A stretch of DNA of 64,000 nt, from assembly GCA_037903475.1 (NCBI GenBank), contig JBAJFG010000019.1:3905001-3969000 (forward strand), written 5' to 3'. The DNA is from Ancylostoma caninum (Eukaryota; Nematoda; Chromadorea; Rhabditida; Ancylostomatidae). The first letter of the stretch is position 1. Each line of letters opens with the position of its first letter. Below the pieces are notes generated by a model. That model had not been told where the DNA came from and did no database searches. It was given only the letters and a program-made list of their open reading frames with translations. The translations under genes and the position numbers were made by a program. Shown here one piece after another: positions 1 through 11,600 of this stretch.

Positions 1-756
1 TGCTCTCTCCGGGGTGTGGAGCGTTATACCGGGGAAGGGCGGAGCGGTCGAGCCCTGCGATTGGTCAACTTAGCCAAATGGTCAATCACAGAGCTCGACC
101 ATGAGGGAAGAAATCAGCAGGCTGGTGGAACAAATGCATTTTCTGTACGCCCACATCATTTCTGGGGCAACTGGAGACCCAAGCAATGGACATGGTTTTG
201 GTTGCATTAGCGTGTTGGAAAGAACATAAAAAAAAATGATGTGGTCGTACGTGCATGCTCTTGAACGGCATGATGATGTCGTCCTTCTTAAGAAATGTGT
301 TACGCTTTCATGGAGTAGCTATTCAGAAGAGAAAACTATACAGGGCACTTCCTCATGATTGTGTTTGACCTTATGATTGTGTTTGACGCAGGTGTTTTTT
401 TTTGCCACACTTTCTCTCAGTTAATGAGGGCTTATCGTGTTATAATATGTCTCAAAAACAGCGGTAATTGAGTACCTGTGCAAGCTTCTCGTTTTCTTCT
501 CCGAGCACACGTTTTCGCGTCTTTTCTTTGCTATCTTTCAAACTACCGCGGTAAAATGTATGACGCATATTCTCGTGGTAACCGTGATCGAAATGTGCGC
601 TGTTTCGCAACCGCAGGGTATCCTCGCAGCGGGGCAATTCCACCACAGGTCTAACATGCCTCGCTACATATCACGTCGGCTCTAAGTGATTAAAACAGCT
701 GGGATCTGGTAGAACTTGTCAAGACTCGCGTGCTGTGTGGAAGAATCGGTCATAAA
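1..756. other. No gene recognised
   Basis: No open frame here has splice sites or protein similarity that I recognise. At about 149-260 a short segment (CCCACATCATTT) is partly mirrored by AAATGATGTGG, with GTACG on the outside of both, which suggests the remains of a small inverted-repeat element. A direct repeat of TTATGATTGTGTTTGAC-like sequence lies near 354-387. Confidence 0.5.
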
Positions 757-758
757 TG

Positions 759-917
759 TACAGAGAACTCCAAACGGACGCAGTTAAGAGTCAGGGCTGC
801 GGCGCGGCTCTTTGGGCAGAGTCATGGGAGCTCAGCATAGTGTGCGCCTACGTCTCTGCCCAACAGAGCCGCGCTGCGGTCTCGACTCTTGTCTACATAC
901 GTTTGGAGTTTCCTATA
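759..917. repeat. Palindromic MITE, family A, copy 1
   Basis: This is a roughly 160-bp near-palindrome. It begins ACAGAGAACTCCAAACG and ends with CGTTTGGAGTTTCC, and inner arms pair GCGGCTCTTTGGGCAGAG with CTCTGCCCAACAGAGCCGC. Related copies lie at 1614-1758 and 14917-15076. No coding capacity is seen, so it is best read as a non-autonomous DNA transposon family. The copies differ by scattered substitutions. Confidence 0.75.
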
Positions 918-1149
918 CATGGTGGACCTGTGTCGCTGTTGTGCTCTTTCAGGGACGCGAAAGGGTTGTTCTGAAACCAAGTTTGAACCACGGTGACCGT
1001 GACTTCACCTCTGCCATCCTTTGATTTGCATATTGATGTGGGACATTCTACCTCCGTTGGGAACTTTTATTTTCTATAATAGGATTATTCTCAGAGAGAT
1101 TTTTAGGCAAGATAAACAGTGTTCGTAATTGGATAGTATGGACATCATG

Positions 1150-1196
1150 TGGGGAATTTATACTAGATGTGTTTGACGCGCGTGCGACTACATAAT
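1150..1196. repeat. Fragment of MITE family C
   Basis: The words AATTTATACTAGATG and GACGCGCGTGCG match the ends of the longer family C copies at 30726-30930, 51893-52085 and 60026-60172. Only one end seems to be present here. Confidence 0.45.
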
Positions 1197-1262
1197 AAAG
1201 GGTGGTGCAAGACGCGTTCCTTGCGTAACACGTACTCAGGTAGAACACTAGTGTATGGTCCA

Positions 1263-1486
1263 TTAGCTCACAGAAGGCGCCTGATCCGACTTTGTCTGCA
1301 ATTACGACTTTGCCCGCAGAATGCGTCTGGAAGGGTATTTTAGCGAATGGCAGTAGGGAAACATAAGAATGGAAGGAACCACACCATATGCATATAAAAA
1401 AAGTGCAAAAAAATAGAACAGTTGGCCGAAAAATGATAAGGTCGTAGTTGCGGACAAAGTCGGATCGAGCGCCCTCTGTGAGCTAA
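1263..1486. mobile_element. TIR element (MITE) with about 47-bp inverted ends
   Basis: The left end TTAGCTCACAGAAGGCGC is matched in inverted orientation by the right end GCGCCCTCTGTGAGCTAA. The inversion continues inward through GATCCGACTTTGTC and GCAATTACGAC with a few mismatches. The element is 224 bp and has no coding capacity. This fits a non-autonomous DNA transposon; a TA target duplication is possible but not certain. Confidence 0.75.
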
Positions 1487-1613
1487 TAGTCTGTACACGC
1501 CGCTGCGGATGTCTGCGGGGTCACGCGAGGTTTTTTTTTTAAATCACAGTGGCTGTTCACACCACATTCATAGGTCCTCATGGAAGACTTTTCGTTAGTG
1601 GCTGTGCCCGATG

Positions 1614-1758
1614 TACAGAGAACTCCAAACGGACGCAGTCAAGAGTCAGGGCCGCGGCACGGCTCTCTTGGGCAGAGTCACGGGAGCTCAGCATAGTGTG
1701 CGCCTGCGTCTCTGCCCATGAGAGCCGCGCTCGACTGTTGTCTGTTGGAGTTTCCTAT
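1614..1758. repeat. Palindromic MITE, family A, copy 2
   Basis: This is a second copy of the family at 759-917 in the same orientation, slightly shortened in its right arm (the Cx-GTTTGGAG end has become TGTTGGAGTTTCC). The arm GCGGCACGGCTCTCTTGGGCAGAG is still matched by its inverted partner CTCTGCCCATGAGAGCCGCG. Confidence 0.7.
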
Positions 1759-1759
1759 A

Positions 1760-4680
1760 TATACAGTGAGCGTCGATGGGTTGACGAATTTGCGGGCTCG
1801 AGCGTTCACATACAGTCCTGCTCGAAAAGAGACGGATTGCATGACCGCAAAATTGCGCAGGAACCTGAATGAAGGATGTGGCAAGAGTATGCTCCAAGTG
1901 AGAGGCTCGATTAGGGCCCGGCACGATCCTGTGGCCGTGACGCTGCGCGCACGGAGTCCGCCTATTTTCTTGAGAATCACTATAGCCCGTTTCAAAAGCG
2001 ACGATAGTTGAGTATTTGCGCCTATGATCTGCATTTCTCGGCTGCCTCCGCGAACACGGCACTATTTCTCGCGCTGTCTCGTTCTCTAATATCTTCACAA
2101 CTATGTTCCCCGGTGAAACACACTATACAAATCAGCACGACCAAATCACATGCTGAAATCGCTATCCTGCGCTCTGTTATTGGCCAGTTGTAGCTACATT
2201 TGCTCAGTGGTTTCATTGCATTCGATGATTTGCGCCATCATGGTACCGCAAGGTAACAGGTCCAGCGCGTGATGGGATTCTGCTGCTCTACACACGTCCG
2301 CAAGTTCGTGACGTTTACTGTCCCTGATGGCTGTGCAGCACGAACACTGCCCGTACGTCGTAGTAGTTCGAGTAGCAATCCTTTGCCGTACTCCCCTCGA
2401 TTGCTGCTCAACATTTCCTCCCTTAATTAGCAATTGCTGAGAGATTGCAGCTATCGAGAGGAGGATGGCAGCAACTATAGGTACAGTTGGTGCCAAGGTT
2501 TCTACTCGAGCCATTGCGCCTTTTGGGCTGCGTTCGTGCTGCACAGTTATCAGAGGTAGTCTCATTTGGGGCTCTCCAGGCAAGAGTTACATAGTGAAAA
2601 CATATAAGTAAAAAAGTTAAAACGGAAAGTGTTAAACTCACTCTCTTACGCTGCCCTCTCACATCCAACTTTCGCTAGTGAGACCATTCCGTAGGAAAAC
2701 TACGTGGCCCTGACGCCAAGCTAACTTTCTTGTTCTAACGACCCTGATGCTATATAACACTAAAATCAGCACTTTCCAAAATTTGCGCGTTGAGGTCTTC
2801 GTGGATTACGAGGTATACTGTACTTGAACTTACATATAATGAAGTAGTGCGAAACACGCGTCAAATTCAGGAAATCGGGGTGCTGCTTTCCATTACATCT
2901 GAATATGTGGGTTTTTTACGTCCCATAGATCCCGATGCGCTTGGATAGAATGGAGAAGCCTGCGTACATACGCGAGCGCATCGTAACCATGACTCTATAT
3001 GAGGCTCTGACGTTCACGATGGTGGCTAGAGTATGACAGTAGTAGGTGAGTCATTCTTGTTTGTGTTCATCTCAAATTTGTAAGTCGCAGGCCGTGTGTT
3101 TCACATTCCGGACTTTAATTCATCGTTGAGAATTCTTTCGGGTCATGCCTTCATTTATTTTGTCTATAAAACAATACATAGCATTAAGCGGTCAATTATA
3201 TGTATAAGTGGTGAGGCTGTGGTGCAATCCATAAGGTTCGTAAGCTACCGAGTTCCTGGTATATTTCTGCATTGTTCCGTGAAAGTGACATTCTCGCGTG
3301 GCTCGTGCCCCTACCATTTCCTTTGTTTAGCTCCCTTCGCACTTCTTGCTGCCACTTTACAGGTCCGCGCGCACATCATCCGCCAATTAATTCGACGAAC
3401 AATGCACTTATTAGTAGTTTCTTCCATACTTTCACATTCTATACAACTCTTAGAGCTCTTCTGACGTCAGCACCTTAGAGATCTTTGTCCCTCATCTTAG
3501 CCTCCTCGACAAACTTGTTTCTGAGACACAGATCAATAGTCACAAAAATTGAAGAAGCCCACCTTCTCGAAATGAAATTTGTCATCGCATTTGCACTCGT
3601 CAGCACTGGTGTCGTCTTTATAGACGGGATGAGATTCGTCAGGCTTTCGAAATAATGTACTTTGACTTTTTAGCCCACCGAAGTAGAGAGTGCGCACTGC
3701 TGGTGCCTAACAGCGTTGGCATCGATTATTCTTCCTGGAGGCCGCTGGGCTGGCAGCCAGCCGGCGGAACGCACCTTCCTCATCCTCAACGGCAACTACT
3801 TACGGAAGTGTTACATCAGTTTCTCAAGCAAAAAGTCTCAGTTCATTTTGAAGTACTTTTTTCTTTTCCTACAGTCACCGAGTCTTACACTACTTACTTC
3901 ACTGCTCATCTATCGATGCTTTTTACATTCACTGAATACGGACTATTTTATGCTGTCATGTAACGTCCTAGGAACTTCTCGTCGTAGTGTGCTAGTTACA
4001 TCTTGTACGATTACAAAATATTTCAGTGAACAGTAGACGTGTCAGTAGCCCTTGTTTTTGTTTTACCATTCTGATTTTGGGCTAGTCTTTGTATTTCCGG
4101 AAAATGAGTAGCAGGTTTTCCTTCCCAAATAGAATAATATCGTCATGCGCTGCAGTAACCTCAATCTTCACGCTTGCATTGTCTTGAATTGCATCGACAT
4201 CCATGGTTTTAGTGAGGATGTTTCCCACAGATGAGTTGGGGTTTATGGTGGTTTCCAAATACTTATTGTTTTTCAAAGTGATCAACTGCAAAAAAGGTGT
4301 GGAAGGTGGTAAATGTTGCCCAAAAAGGTATAGTAAGGCTCAGCCATGCCGATCTTGCACTTTGTATAGTCTGTAGCTTTCGGTAGAGGTACGAACTTGT
4401 TCCAGCGTGCACACTGCTGCTAAACTGAAAAGAAACTCACGTGTGCTCGGAACCGATGGAAACGGCTTTTCGAACAGCTAAGCTGAGGCCGAGTTCAACC
4501 ACCAGATTTCGCATGTGACGCACCTACACACAGAAGTCCCCCCCCCCACTCATAAAATTTACAGACGTAGCAGAATTCTGTAGGAGTTGTCGCGGCATCC
4601 TTACCATGCATGTTGACGCGCTGCAATGGTAATTATTTCTGTTTCTGTAATTGATGAATCACTTTGAAATTTCTTGACAG
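1760..4680. other. Long stretch with no recognised gene
   Basis: Several short open frames occur on both strands (for example 2194-2583 on the - strand and 3096-3464 on the + strand), but they overlap each other and show no familiar motifs. No clear exon series flanked by TTTCAG and GTRAGT could be built. A C-tract lies near 4537. I see no structural repeat longer than about 30 bp. Confidence 0.4.
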
Positions 4681-4682
4681 TG

Positions 4683-6157
4683 CCGCTATACTGCTCGAGG
4701 AGTATAGCGGTTTCGGTCGCGGCGTCGCGGCGACAGTGGCCGTCGTGCGTATTGATCATGGGCGGGGGTCGCTAGCGACGGTCGCCGCTGTCGTCGACAA
4801 CAGCGACCGACCGTCGCGGCTGTCGTCGACACTGGCGACCGACCGTCGCGGCTGTCGTCGACACTGGCGACCGACCGTCGCGGCTGTCGTCGGCACTGGT
4901 GACCGACCGTCGCCGTTGTCGTCGACAACAGCGACCGATCGTCGCCGCTGTCGACGACACGCCGTCGTCGATCCAGATCGACGACAGCGGCGACCGTCGC
5001 GGCGACAGACGTGAGTTCTTCGTTTTTGAATAGGTTTTTTATAATTTTCTGCAGTTGTTAGTTGTTCTCAGTTAAATCTATGTTTCAGGTGAGGCCTACT
5101 GTGCAGAACGAAGCAGCCGACTGAAGTGGGCTACCTCCGAAAAATGGGATATCTATCAGGAATCGTGAAAGGAAGGTATGAGTGTTTAGCCTGGATAACG
5201 GATGGGTCCCGCCACGAAAATTCAAAAACCGAAAAAACCGGGAAAAATGCTTATACATACATACATATATACATCTATATACGTATGTACCTAGTTTTTT
5301 ATGGGAAAATTTTTAAAAAATATTAGGCGTCGTTTGTAGTGTAGAACTGGAAATTGTGTGTAATTGCACAAAATGGGGGGTGAAGGCTGTATCTCGGCTG
5401 TATGTGGATATGATGGCATATATGTATATATGTATGTGTATCCACGCCCCTTTGGACGAGCTACACCGACGGCTATGTGACCATTCGATGTAGCTCGATT
5501 AGGTGAACACATACATATATACATATATGCCATCATATCCACATACAGCCGAGATACAGCCTTCACCCCCCATTTTGTGCAATTACACACAATTTCCAGT
5601 TACACTACGCCTAATTTTCAAAAAATTTTCCATAAAAAACTAGGTACATACGTATATAGATGTATATATGTATGTATGTATAAGCATTTTTCCCGGTTTT
5701 TTCGGGTTTTGAATTTTCGTGGCGGGACCCATCCGTTATCCAGGCTAAACACTCATACCTTCCTTTCACGATTCCTGATAGATATCCCATTTTTCGGAGG
5801 TAGCCCACTTCAGTCGGCTGCTTCGTTCTGCACAGTAGGCCTCACCTGAAACATAGATTTAACTGAGAACAACTAACAACTGCAGAAAATTATAAAAAAC
5901 CTGTTCAAAAACGAAAAACTCACGTCTGTCGCCGCGACGGTCGCCGCTGTCGTTGATCGGGATCGACGACGGCGTGTCGTCGACAGCGGCGACGATCGGT
6001 CGCCAGTGTCGACGACAGCCGCGACGGTCGGTCGCTGTTGTCGACGACAGCGGCGACGGTCGGTCGCCGTTGTCGACGACAGCCGCGACGGTCGGTCGCC
6101 GTTGTCGACGACAGCAGCGACCGAAACCGCTATACTCCTCGAGGAGTATAGCGGCAG
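4683..6157. repeat. 1.48-kb long inverted repeat (foldback element)
   Basis: The sequence reads inward from both ends as the same arm: left arm about 4683-5440, right arm about 5508-6157, with a spacer of about 67 bp. Each outer tip is itself a 28-bp palindrome centred on CTCGAG (perfect on the right, with one substitution on the left). Next inside comes a 32-bp GTCGAC-rich tandem repeat, with about 5 units on the left and 4 on the right. Then follow near-identical unique sequence and TATACATACATA microsatellite. The spacer holds a small inverted pair (CGAGCTACA / TGTAGCTCG). No transposase frame was recognised, and the open frames here are repeat-encoded. It could be a foldback transposon or a recent inverted duplication. 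Confidence 0.85.
4780..4945. repeat. 32-bp tandem repeat in the left foldback arm
   Basis: About five units of 32 bp occur, each a variant of GTCGCGGCTGTCGTCGAC followed by ACTGGCGACCGACC. The unit contains nested GTCGAC palindromes. The inverted counterpart in the right arm (about 5990-6120) has about four units, so the arms differ in copy number. All reading frames stay open through the array because of its composition, which explains the Arg-rich ORFs found there. Confidence 0.8.
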
Positions 6158-6215
6158 CCTGAGGAAGTGATCGCTCCACAACTCCTCCGACATTCGGTCC
6201 TTATGTCCGCATTGT

Positions 6216-6689
6216 TTAAAGGCAGCAAGAGCCGAAATCCTCAACTCCGAGCTGAGATGCGGGTGGTGAAGTACAGACTCAGCACATCATAAATGTGAAA
6301 CTAACACAGACAATGATGGCTTACCTGCAGAGAAGATGGAACATTCGTCGTGAACACACCTGGCCGTGTTCGTGCGCGGACGAGTTTTCCCCGGCGCGAA
6401 AGCCATTGCGGCGCGTGGTTTTGGCCGGGTCCCGCCATGAAACCCTGTGAATTGAATGCATTTCGTTTTCCCTTTGAGCCAAAACACGCACCGCAATGGC
6501 TTTTGGCGCCGGGGAAAACTCGTCCGCGCGCGAACACGGCCAGGCGTGTTCGCGACGAATGTTCCATTTTCTCTGCAGGTAAGCCATCATTGTCTGTGCT
6601 CGTTTCACATTTATGATGTGCTGAGTCTGTACTTCATCACCCACAGCTCAGCTCGGAGTCGAGGATTTCAGCTCCTGCTGCCTTTAAAG
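6216..6689. repeat. Second palindromic element, about 474 bp
   Basis: The left end TTTAAAGGCAGCAAGAGC is matched by CTCCTGCTGCCTTTAAA at the right end. Inner arms pair CATCATAAATGTGAAAC with GTTTCACATTTATGATG, and GACGAGTTTTCCCCGGCGC with its complement. The arms are about 225 bp, with a short centre near 6440-6465. No gene was recognised. It begins about 60 bp after the 4683-6157 foldback. Confidence 0.85.
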
Positions 6690-7495
6690 CTGATAATTGC
6701 GCCTCCTCGGGACTCTTAGCAAATGTTTCCCAGTTGCGAGAAAGTGCTCCAATCTCAGTTCAATGACATGTCCTTCAACAGCGTTTCATGCGTTATTGAA
6801 CATCATTCGAATTGAATTCGAGATTCTAACCAATTGTAAACATTTCTTCTGAAGTCTCACTCTTATACTAACTGATAAAACCTAATACTCAAATATCGAC
6901 ACTATTCCACGTTGGGTGCTCCAAAAATTTCAATTTTTTTTCTCGCCGAGACTTTGCATGGGGGTTGCTCGAGGTTCTAAACGCGGATATTGCATTCATT
7001 TTGTACCATAATCCAAACTTTGTAAGGTTACGGTAGAGTTACTATAGATGCGACACCGTAACCTTACAAAACTAGAGTTATGATACAAAACGGATACGAT
7101 ATTCGTGTTCAGCACCTCAAATACCACCCCCCCCCCCCTCCCCTTGTGCAGAAATTGAGCGAATTATATGAAATACCGTCATTGCAGTAGCCCTACCGTA
7201 ACCGTATAAAAGTGGGGTTACAGTGCAAAACGAATACGATATTCGTGTTCAGCAACTCAAATAACCCCCTACATGACAAAAAAAATCGAAAATTTTGTGA
7301 CCTCTAATGTGGAATTTCGAAAAGTGCTCTTCCCCCTACGCAAAGTTTCAGCGGAGAAAAAATGAAGTTTTTGGCTGTGCTGAAGTGGAAGAGTGCTCAT
7401 TTTTGATATTGTTGCTAACAGTACAGTCTGGTAGCGCAGAGGTGGCACCTGGTCGACTTTGTCCGCAATTACGACCTCGTCCCGAAGTCGGCCAG
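6690..7495. other. Non-coding stretch with short direct repeats
   Basis: The phrase ACGATATTCGTGTTCAGCA occurs twice (about 7097 and 7233), each time followed by CTCAAATA and a C-rich run. GTAAGGTTACGGTAGAG near 7021 is partly mirrored by ACCGTAACCTTAC near 7055. This looks like repeat debris; no exon was recognised. Confidence 0.45.
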
Positions 7496-7499
7496 ATAT

Positions 7500-7742
7500 A
7501 TAGTGCTGTAAATTGAGACAGAAGGATTTCCGCAACGCTTGTGCTCCCCCACGTCATTATCTCTAACAAGAAGATCATTGATTAACATGTTAGACGTGAC
7601 TGTGTATCACGGTCGAACGTTGTCTTCAGTCATCTCTAACATGTCGACCCATGATCTGCTTGCTGGAGATAACGACGTGGAACGACGTGGAGGATTCTAA
7701 GCGTCGCGGAGATCCTTCCGTCCTGATCTACAGGACTGTATG
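7500..7742. mobile_element. TIR element, family D, copy 1
   Basis: The ends AGTGCTGTAAATTGAGACAG and CTGATCTACAGGACT (inverted) flank about 240 bp. The centre carries ACATGTTAGACGTGACTG paired with CATCTCTAACATGT. An inverted-orientation copy lies at 10340-10574. No coding capacity is seen. Confidence 0.7.
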
Positions 7743-7912
7743 TAATCAAATTTTCAAATTTTTACACTTTTTTTTGATATGTAGGTGGTGTGATTCCTTC
7801 CACTCTGATGTTTCCCTACTACCATTTAGTAAAATCTCCTTCAAGATGCATTCTGTGGACAAAGTCGTAATTGCACAGAAAGTCACCTCAGGTGCCACCT
7901 TTGGGCTATAGG

Positions 7913-8150
7913 CTGTCCGAAACGACGAGTCCGCCCACGCACGCGGGGATCACAGCCACAAAGAAGCTGCCACGTTTGCCAGCACTCCACGTCATCATCT
8001 CTAATCTGCGTATCACGTTTCATCGTTATCTTCATGGTATCGACTAATGATTTGGCTGTGACGTGGACGACGTGGCAGCCAACAGCATCCGTCCCAGCCG
8101 CGCCGCCTCTCGTTCCCCGCGTGCGTGGGCGGACTCGTCGTTTCGGACAG
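7913..8150. mobile_element. TIR element with perfect ~35-bp inverted ends
   Basis: The left end CTGTCCGAAACGACGAGTCC continues into GCCCACGCACGCGGGGA. Its exact inverse CCCCGCGTGCGTGGGC, then GGACTCGTCGTTTCGGACAG, forms the right end. The total is 238 bp with no coding capacity. The perfect ends suggest a recent non-autonomous DNA transposon insertion about 0.5 kb upstream of the synaptobrevin start. Confidence 0.85.
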
Positions 8151-8674
8151 ATTATAACAGACCATACATTGTGTTGATAATTTGCATAATTCTTTCAAAT
8201 CTAGTGCTCGAGTTACATGCAACAAATGAAAATTCTATCTTTTCCTTTCCTTTTCTTCGATTAATTCGTTCTAGTTTCGTGTATGCGTAGTTTCAATATC
8301 AGGTAGAAGTATGAGAATTTTTAAATAGCAATAAATACGATCAGTCCTGCAAGTATGGGAATTATATACACACGCTCATCGCAAATCGACTTACCCCGCT
8401 CTGTCTCAATCTGGATAGATGGAAGTTTTATGTTTGCTCTATCTATCTTTTTATGTCTGCTGTACTTGCCTTCGTGGAGACTCGTCCATATTGGTTCTCT
8501 TGGCGAGCTCTAGCTCTTGGATTTCCGGAACGTTTTTTTTCTCGTGAATATAACGTATTTCATGCGATGTTCCAATGAATAATAATCAGATTGCTTAATT
8601 TCCATATCAAATAGAATTTCTTGTTCCAGGTTTATTTCCTCCAATTTCCTTTGTTTCTATCCCTGTGCTAAGAC
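8151..8674 (+). promoter_or_regulatory. 5' flank and trans-splice acceptor of snb-1
   Basis: TTGTTCCAG ends at 8629, 45 bp upstream of the proposed ATG. It has the form of a nematode 3' splice site, suitable for spliced-leader addition or a 5'-UTR intron. The rest of the interval is AT-rich with no recognised element, and promoter motifs cannot be assigned by eye. Confidence 0.4.
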
Positions 8675-11600
8675 ATGGAAGGTTAGTTTTCACTTTTTTC
8701 TGTAAATGTTCCCTGCTTGATTCTGTAGAATAATCTTTTAGAGGAAAAGTTGGGCTCGGTAGGGTCAGGGTCAGACATAGCGAAAATGAGGACTCGACAG
8801 CCATCCTCTCGACCCCCACGCTTACAGCCGATAAAGTACCACCCCAGCCCATCCCCTCACTTTTCCCCCTCCCTCTTCCTTTTTCGCATACAAGATCCCA
8901 CTCCCATAATGTATCCTATATATGTGTGAAGGACTCTACACCGGCATCCGACAAAGAATACGACCCGTCTCCACTTCTCATGCAAAATTTTCTCCCTACA
9001 AAGACCACTTCTCCGCACGGCTCTGTCCTGTTTCACACTTGGCAGAAATACGACCCTGTGCATCCTGCTTAGCTAATCCACCCACTCCACATCGACTTCC
9101 CCTCCCCTTATATGAACTCTTATTGTTATATCGTCTCAAGCATCACCATGATCATACAATGCGAGCTGCGGAGAACACACAATTAATTTGTTAAAAATGG
9201 TGGAGGTCAAGTTATGGTCGAGTCAGGACTTGAGATTCTTATGAGTGTTTGTACACCAAAACACTGAATTTGTTGAAATCAATCAGTATTCAAGTTTGGG
9301 TGCAATTTTACTCATTGTTGCTGAGTAACGGGAATATGTAGAAGTAGATGTTTGCAACAGTTTACCCTCTTCAATGGTAACCCTTACGAAACGCCACATT
9401 GCATTTCCAAAAAGGCATTCGTCACTTTGAGAATTTTTTTCCTGGTGGAACTTGTTTTTCATGCGCAATAAATTTATATTTAGTTTAGCGCCGCAGTAGT
9501 ACAGTATATACATAGATGTTCCTTGATGAAAATAAGTGACAAATCGCGTTGTAAACACAGGAATATTTCCTCTGGCAGAAGTTTGCTGCTATTAGTATTC
9601 TAGTGCAATGGACATTTCTTTGAATTCATTACGACCTTGTATTAATATATTCATTACTTTGTCGTTCCCGAGAAAAGAGAAATGAAGAACGTGGGTGTAC
9701 AGAAGAGGAATTGATTAGTAAACACCCAAGAGTCATTTGTTATTTTTGTATCGGATTTAGGCTTACGAGATCCACTGTCTGTTTACACAGCGTGAGGAGA
9801 TAAATTTATTTGCAAGACCTCGGTCGACTTCGCACTTTACTGTATGCACATGCAATTTAATTAGCAGTGATCCTTTCCTGAGCCATCCTGATACTTATCC
9901 GTGCCTTGTTCTGTTCAGGCCAAGGAGATGCAGCTGCTGCCGGAGCAGGGGGTAGTCAAGGACCAAGACCATCTAACAAGCGTCTTCAGCAAACACAAGC
10001 GCAAGTCGACGAAGTTGTAGGGATCATGAAGGTACGCTGCCTCACATTGTTGTACCCTCAAAATGTTCCTATCTTCAGTGTTACAAGTTTTGTAAACACA
10101 TTCTTTGGAAGATTTGCATTTGATGAAGAGTGCTTTCTTGCCGAACACATGAATCGCCGCTGGAATCGTTCTTACTCTTGCGTTTTGCCTATTTTCCATT
10201 TTTCAAGGAATCGTGGCGGTTTTTGAAGTCGCCGGCTTTTTTTTTAGAACGATTTTTGCTAGCTTTTACCAGCTGGATGTCTTACTTCGTTTGAGAACAA
10301 ATCGGGATGGGATGCTGATATGATGATGAAATGTTAAATGCAGTCCTGTAGATCAGGAGGGAAGGATCGCCGCGACGCTTAAAATCCTCCACATCGTTAT
10401 CTCTAGCAAGCAGATCATGGGTCGACATGTTAGAGATGACTGAAGACAGCGTTCGACCGTGATACGCAGTTATGTCTAACATGTTAGTCAATGATCTTCT
10501 TGTTGGAGATAATGACGTGGGGGGAGCACAAGCGTTGCGGAGATCCTTCTGTTTCAATCTGCAGCACTATATATGATATGCTTGGTGTTGTGACTTGTGA
10601 CAAACCCACTGCGGTGGGGCAGCACCCTTCACCGAACCTTCCCCTCTCCCAACCGCCACTTCCCACGTAGTGTTTTTACTTTTACTATGTCAGAGCCTGT
10701 GACCTAATAAAACTCACACCAGCATCTCATATGTCTAAAGCAGCCTTGCAGTTCCAGTTTAGACAGTTTTTTCAATGAATGCAGCACCCGCGGAGATCTT
10801 GTTGGAGGTATTACCGTATTTCGTGTTTGAACGATGTAGAACTCACATTCAGCAGTGAGATATCTCAAAATCTGCGAGAGATCCACAAGTGAGGGGGTTG
10901 TTTCTGTGCTCTTGAATGTGCGTTCCTTGCTGTTCATGCATCCCACTACGCAGGTGTCATTCGCGCTTGTGCAAGTTACCGAACCAGCTTTTGCTGGCAC
11001 ATCATTTAGTCGCTTTTCCAGCAACCAGGACGCAGAAAACGGACGTTGGAGGGGAACGCCCCCTGCACCCCTCTTGTGCGTACGCCACGGCTAGCAACCG
11101 ATTACGTGCTATACCACTTACCCACAATTTTCCTGTTGCCTTTAGCAGTGAACGTCGACTGTGCCGACGAATTTGCGTACTTGAGGGCTTATCGTAGCTC
11201 GCTGTCCAGCGCTGGCGTAATACAGTTAAAGTAGTATAGTATTGTTGCTGCACGTTGCTCTGCGACCTGAAGATCGCATATTCGTCTGTTCAATCGATGC
11301 TCCCTCTACGGAGTAGCGTGTGTTTTGACCAAATCGGATGATGGCCCCACGCAGGCTAGTTTTGTGTCCAGTACTGAAAATATTAAAACGCCGTGTTGTA
11401 AGGAGCCAGGTTAAGTATATTCGAGTTCTGTTTATGCTTTTGGAACGTTCAGTTGGGAGCAAACGACGAGGTGTTGGAAATTGGTAGAGACGCATTTCTG
11501 AACCAGTTCAATATTAGTAATGTTAGGTGTATGTTGTGCCCATAAGAGATATCAAAAACATTCTTTATAATTGTTTTAATGTTTTTTTTCTTCAAATTCA

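Noticed and set aside
4664..6244. Arg- and Val-rich ORFs on both strands
   Set aside because: They are translations of the 32-bp GTCGAC array in the foldback arms and appear in mirror image in both arms.
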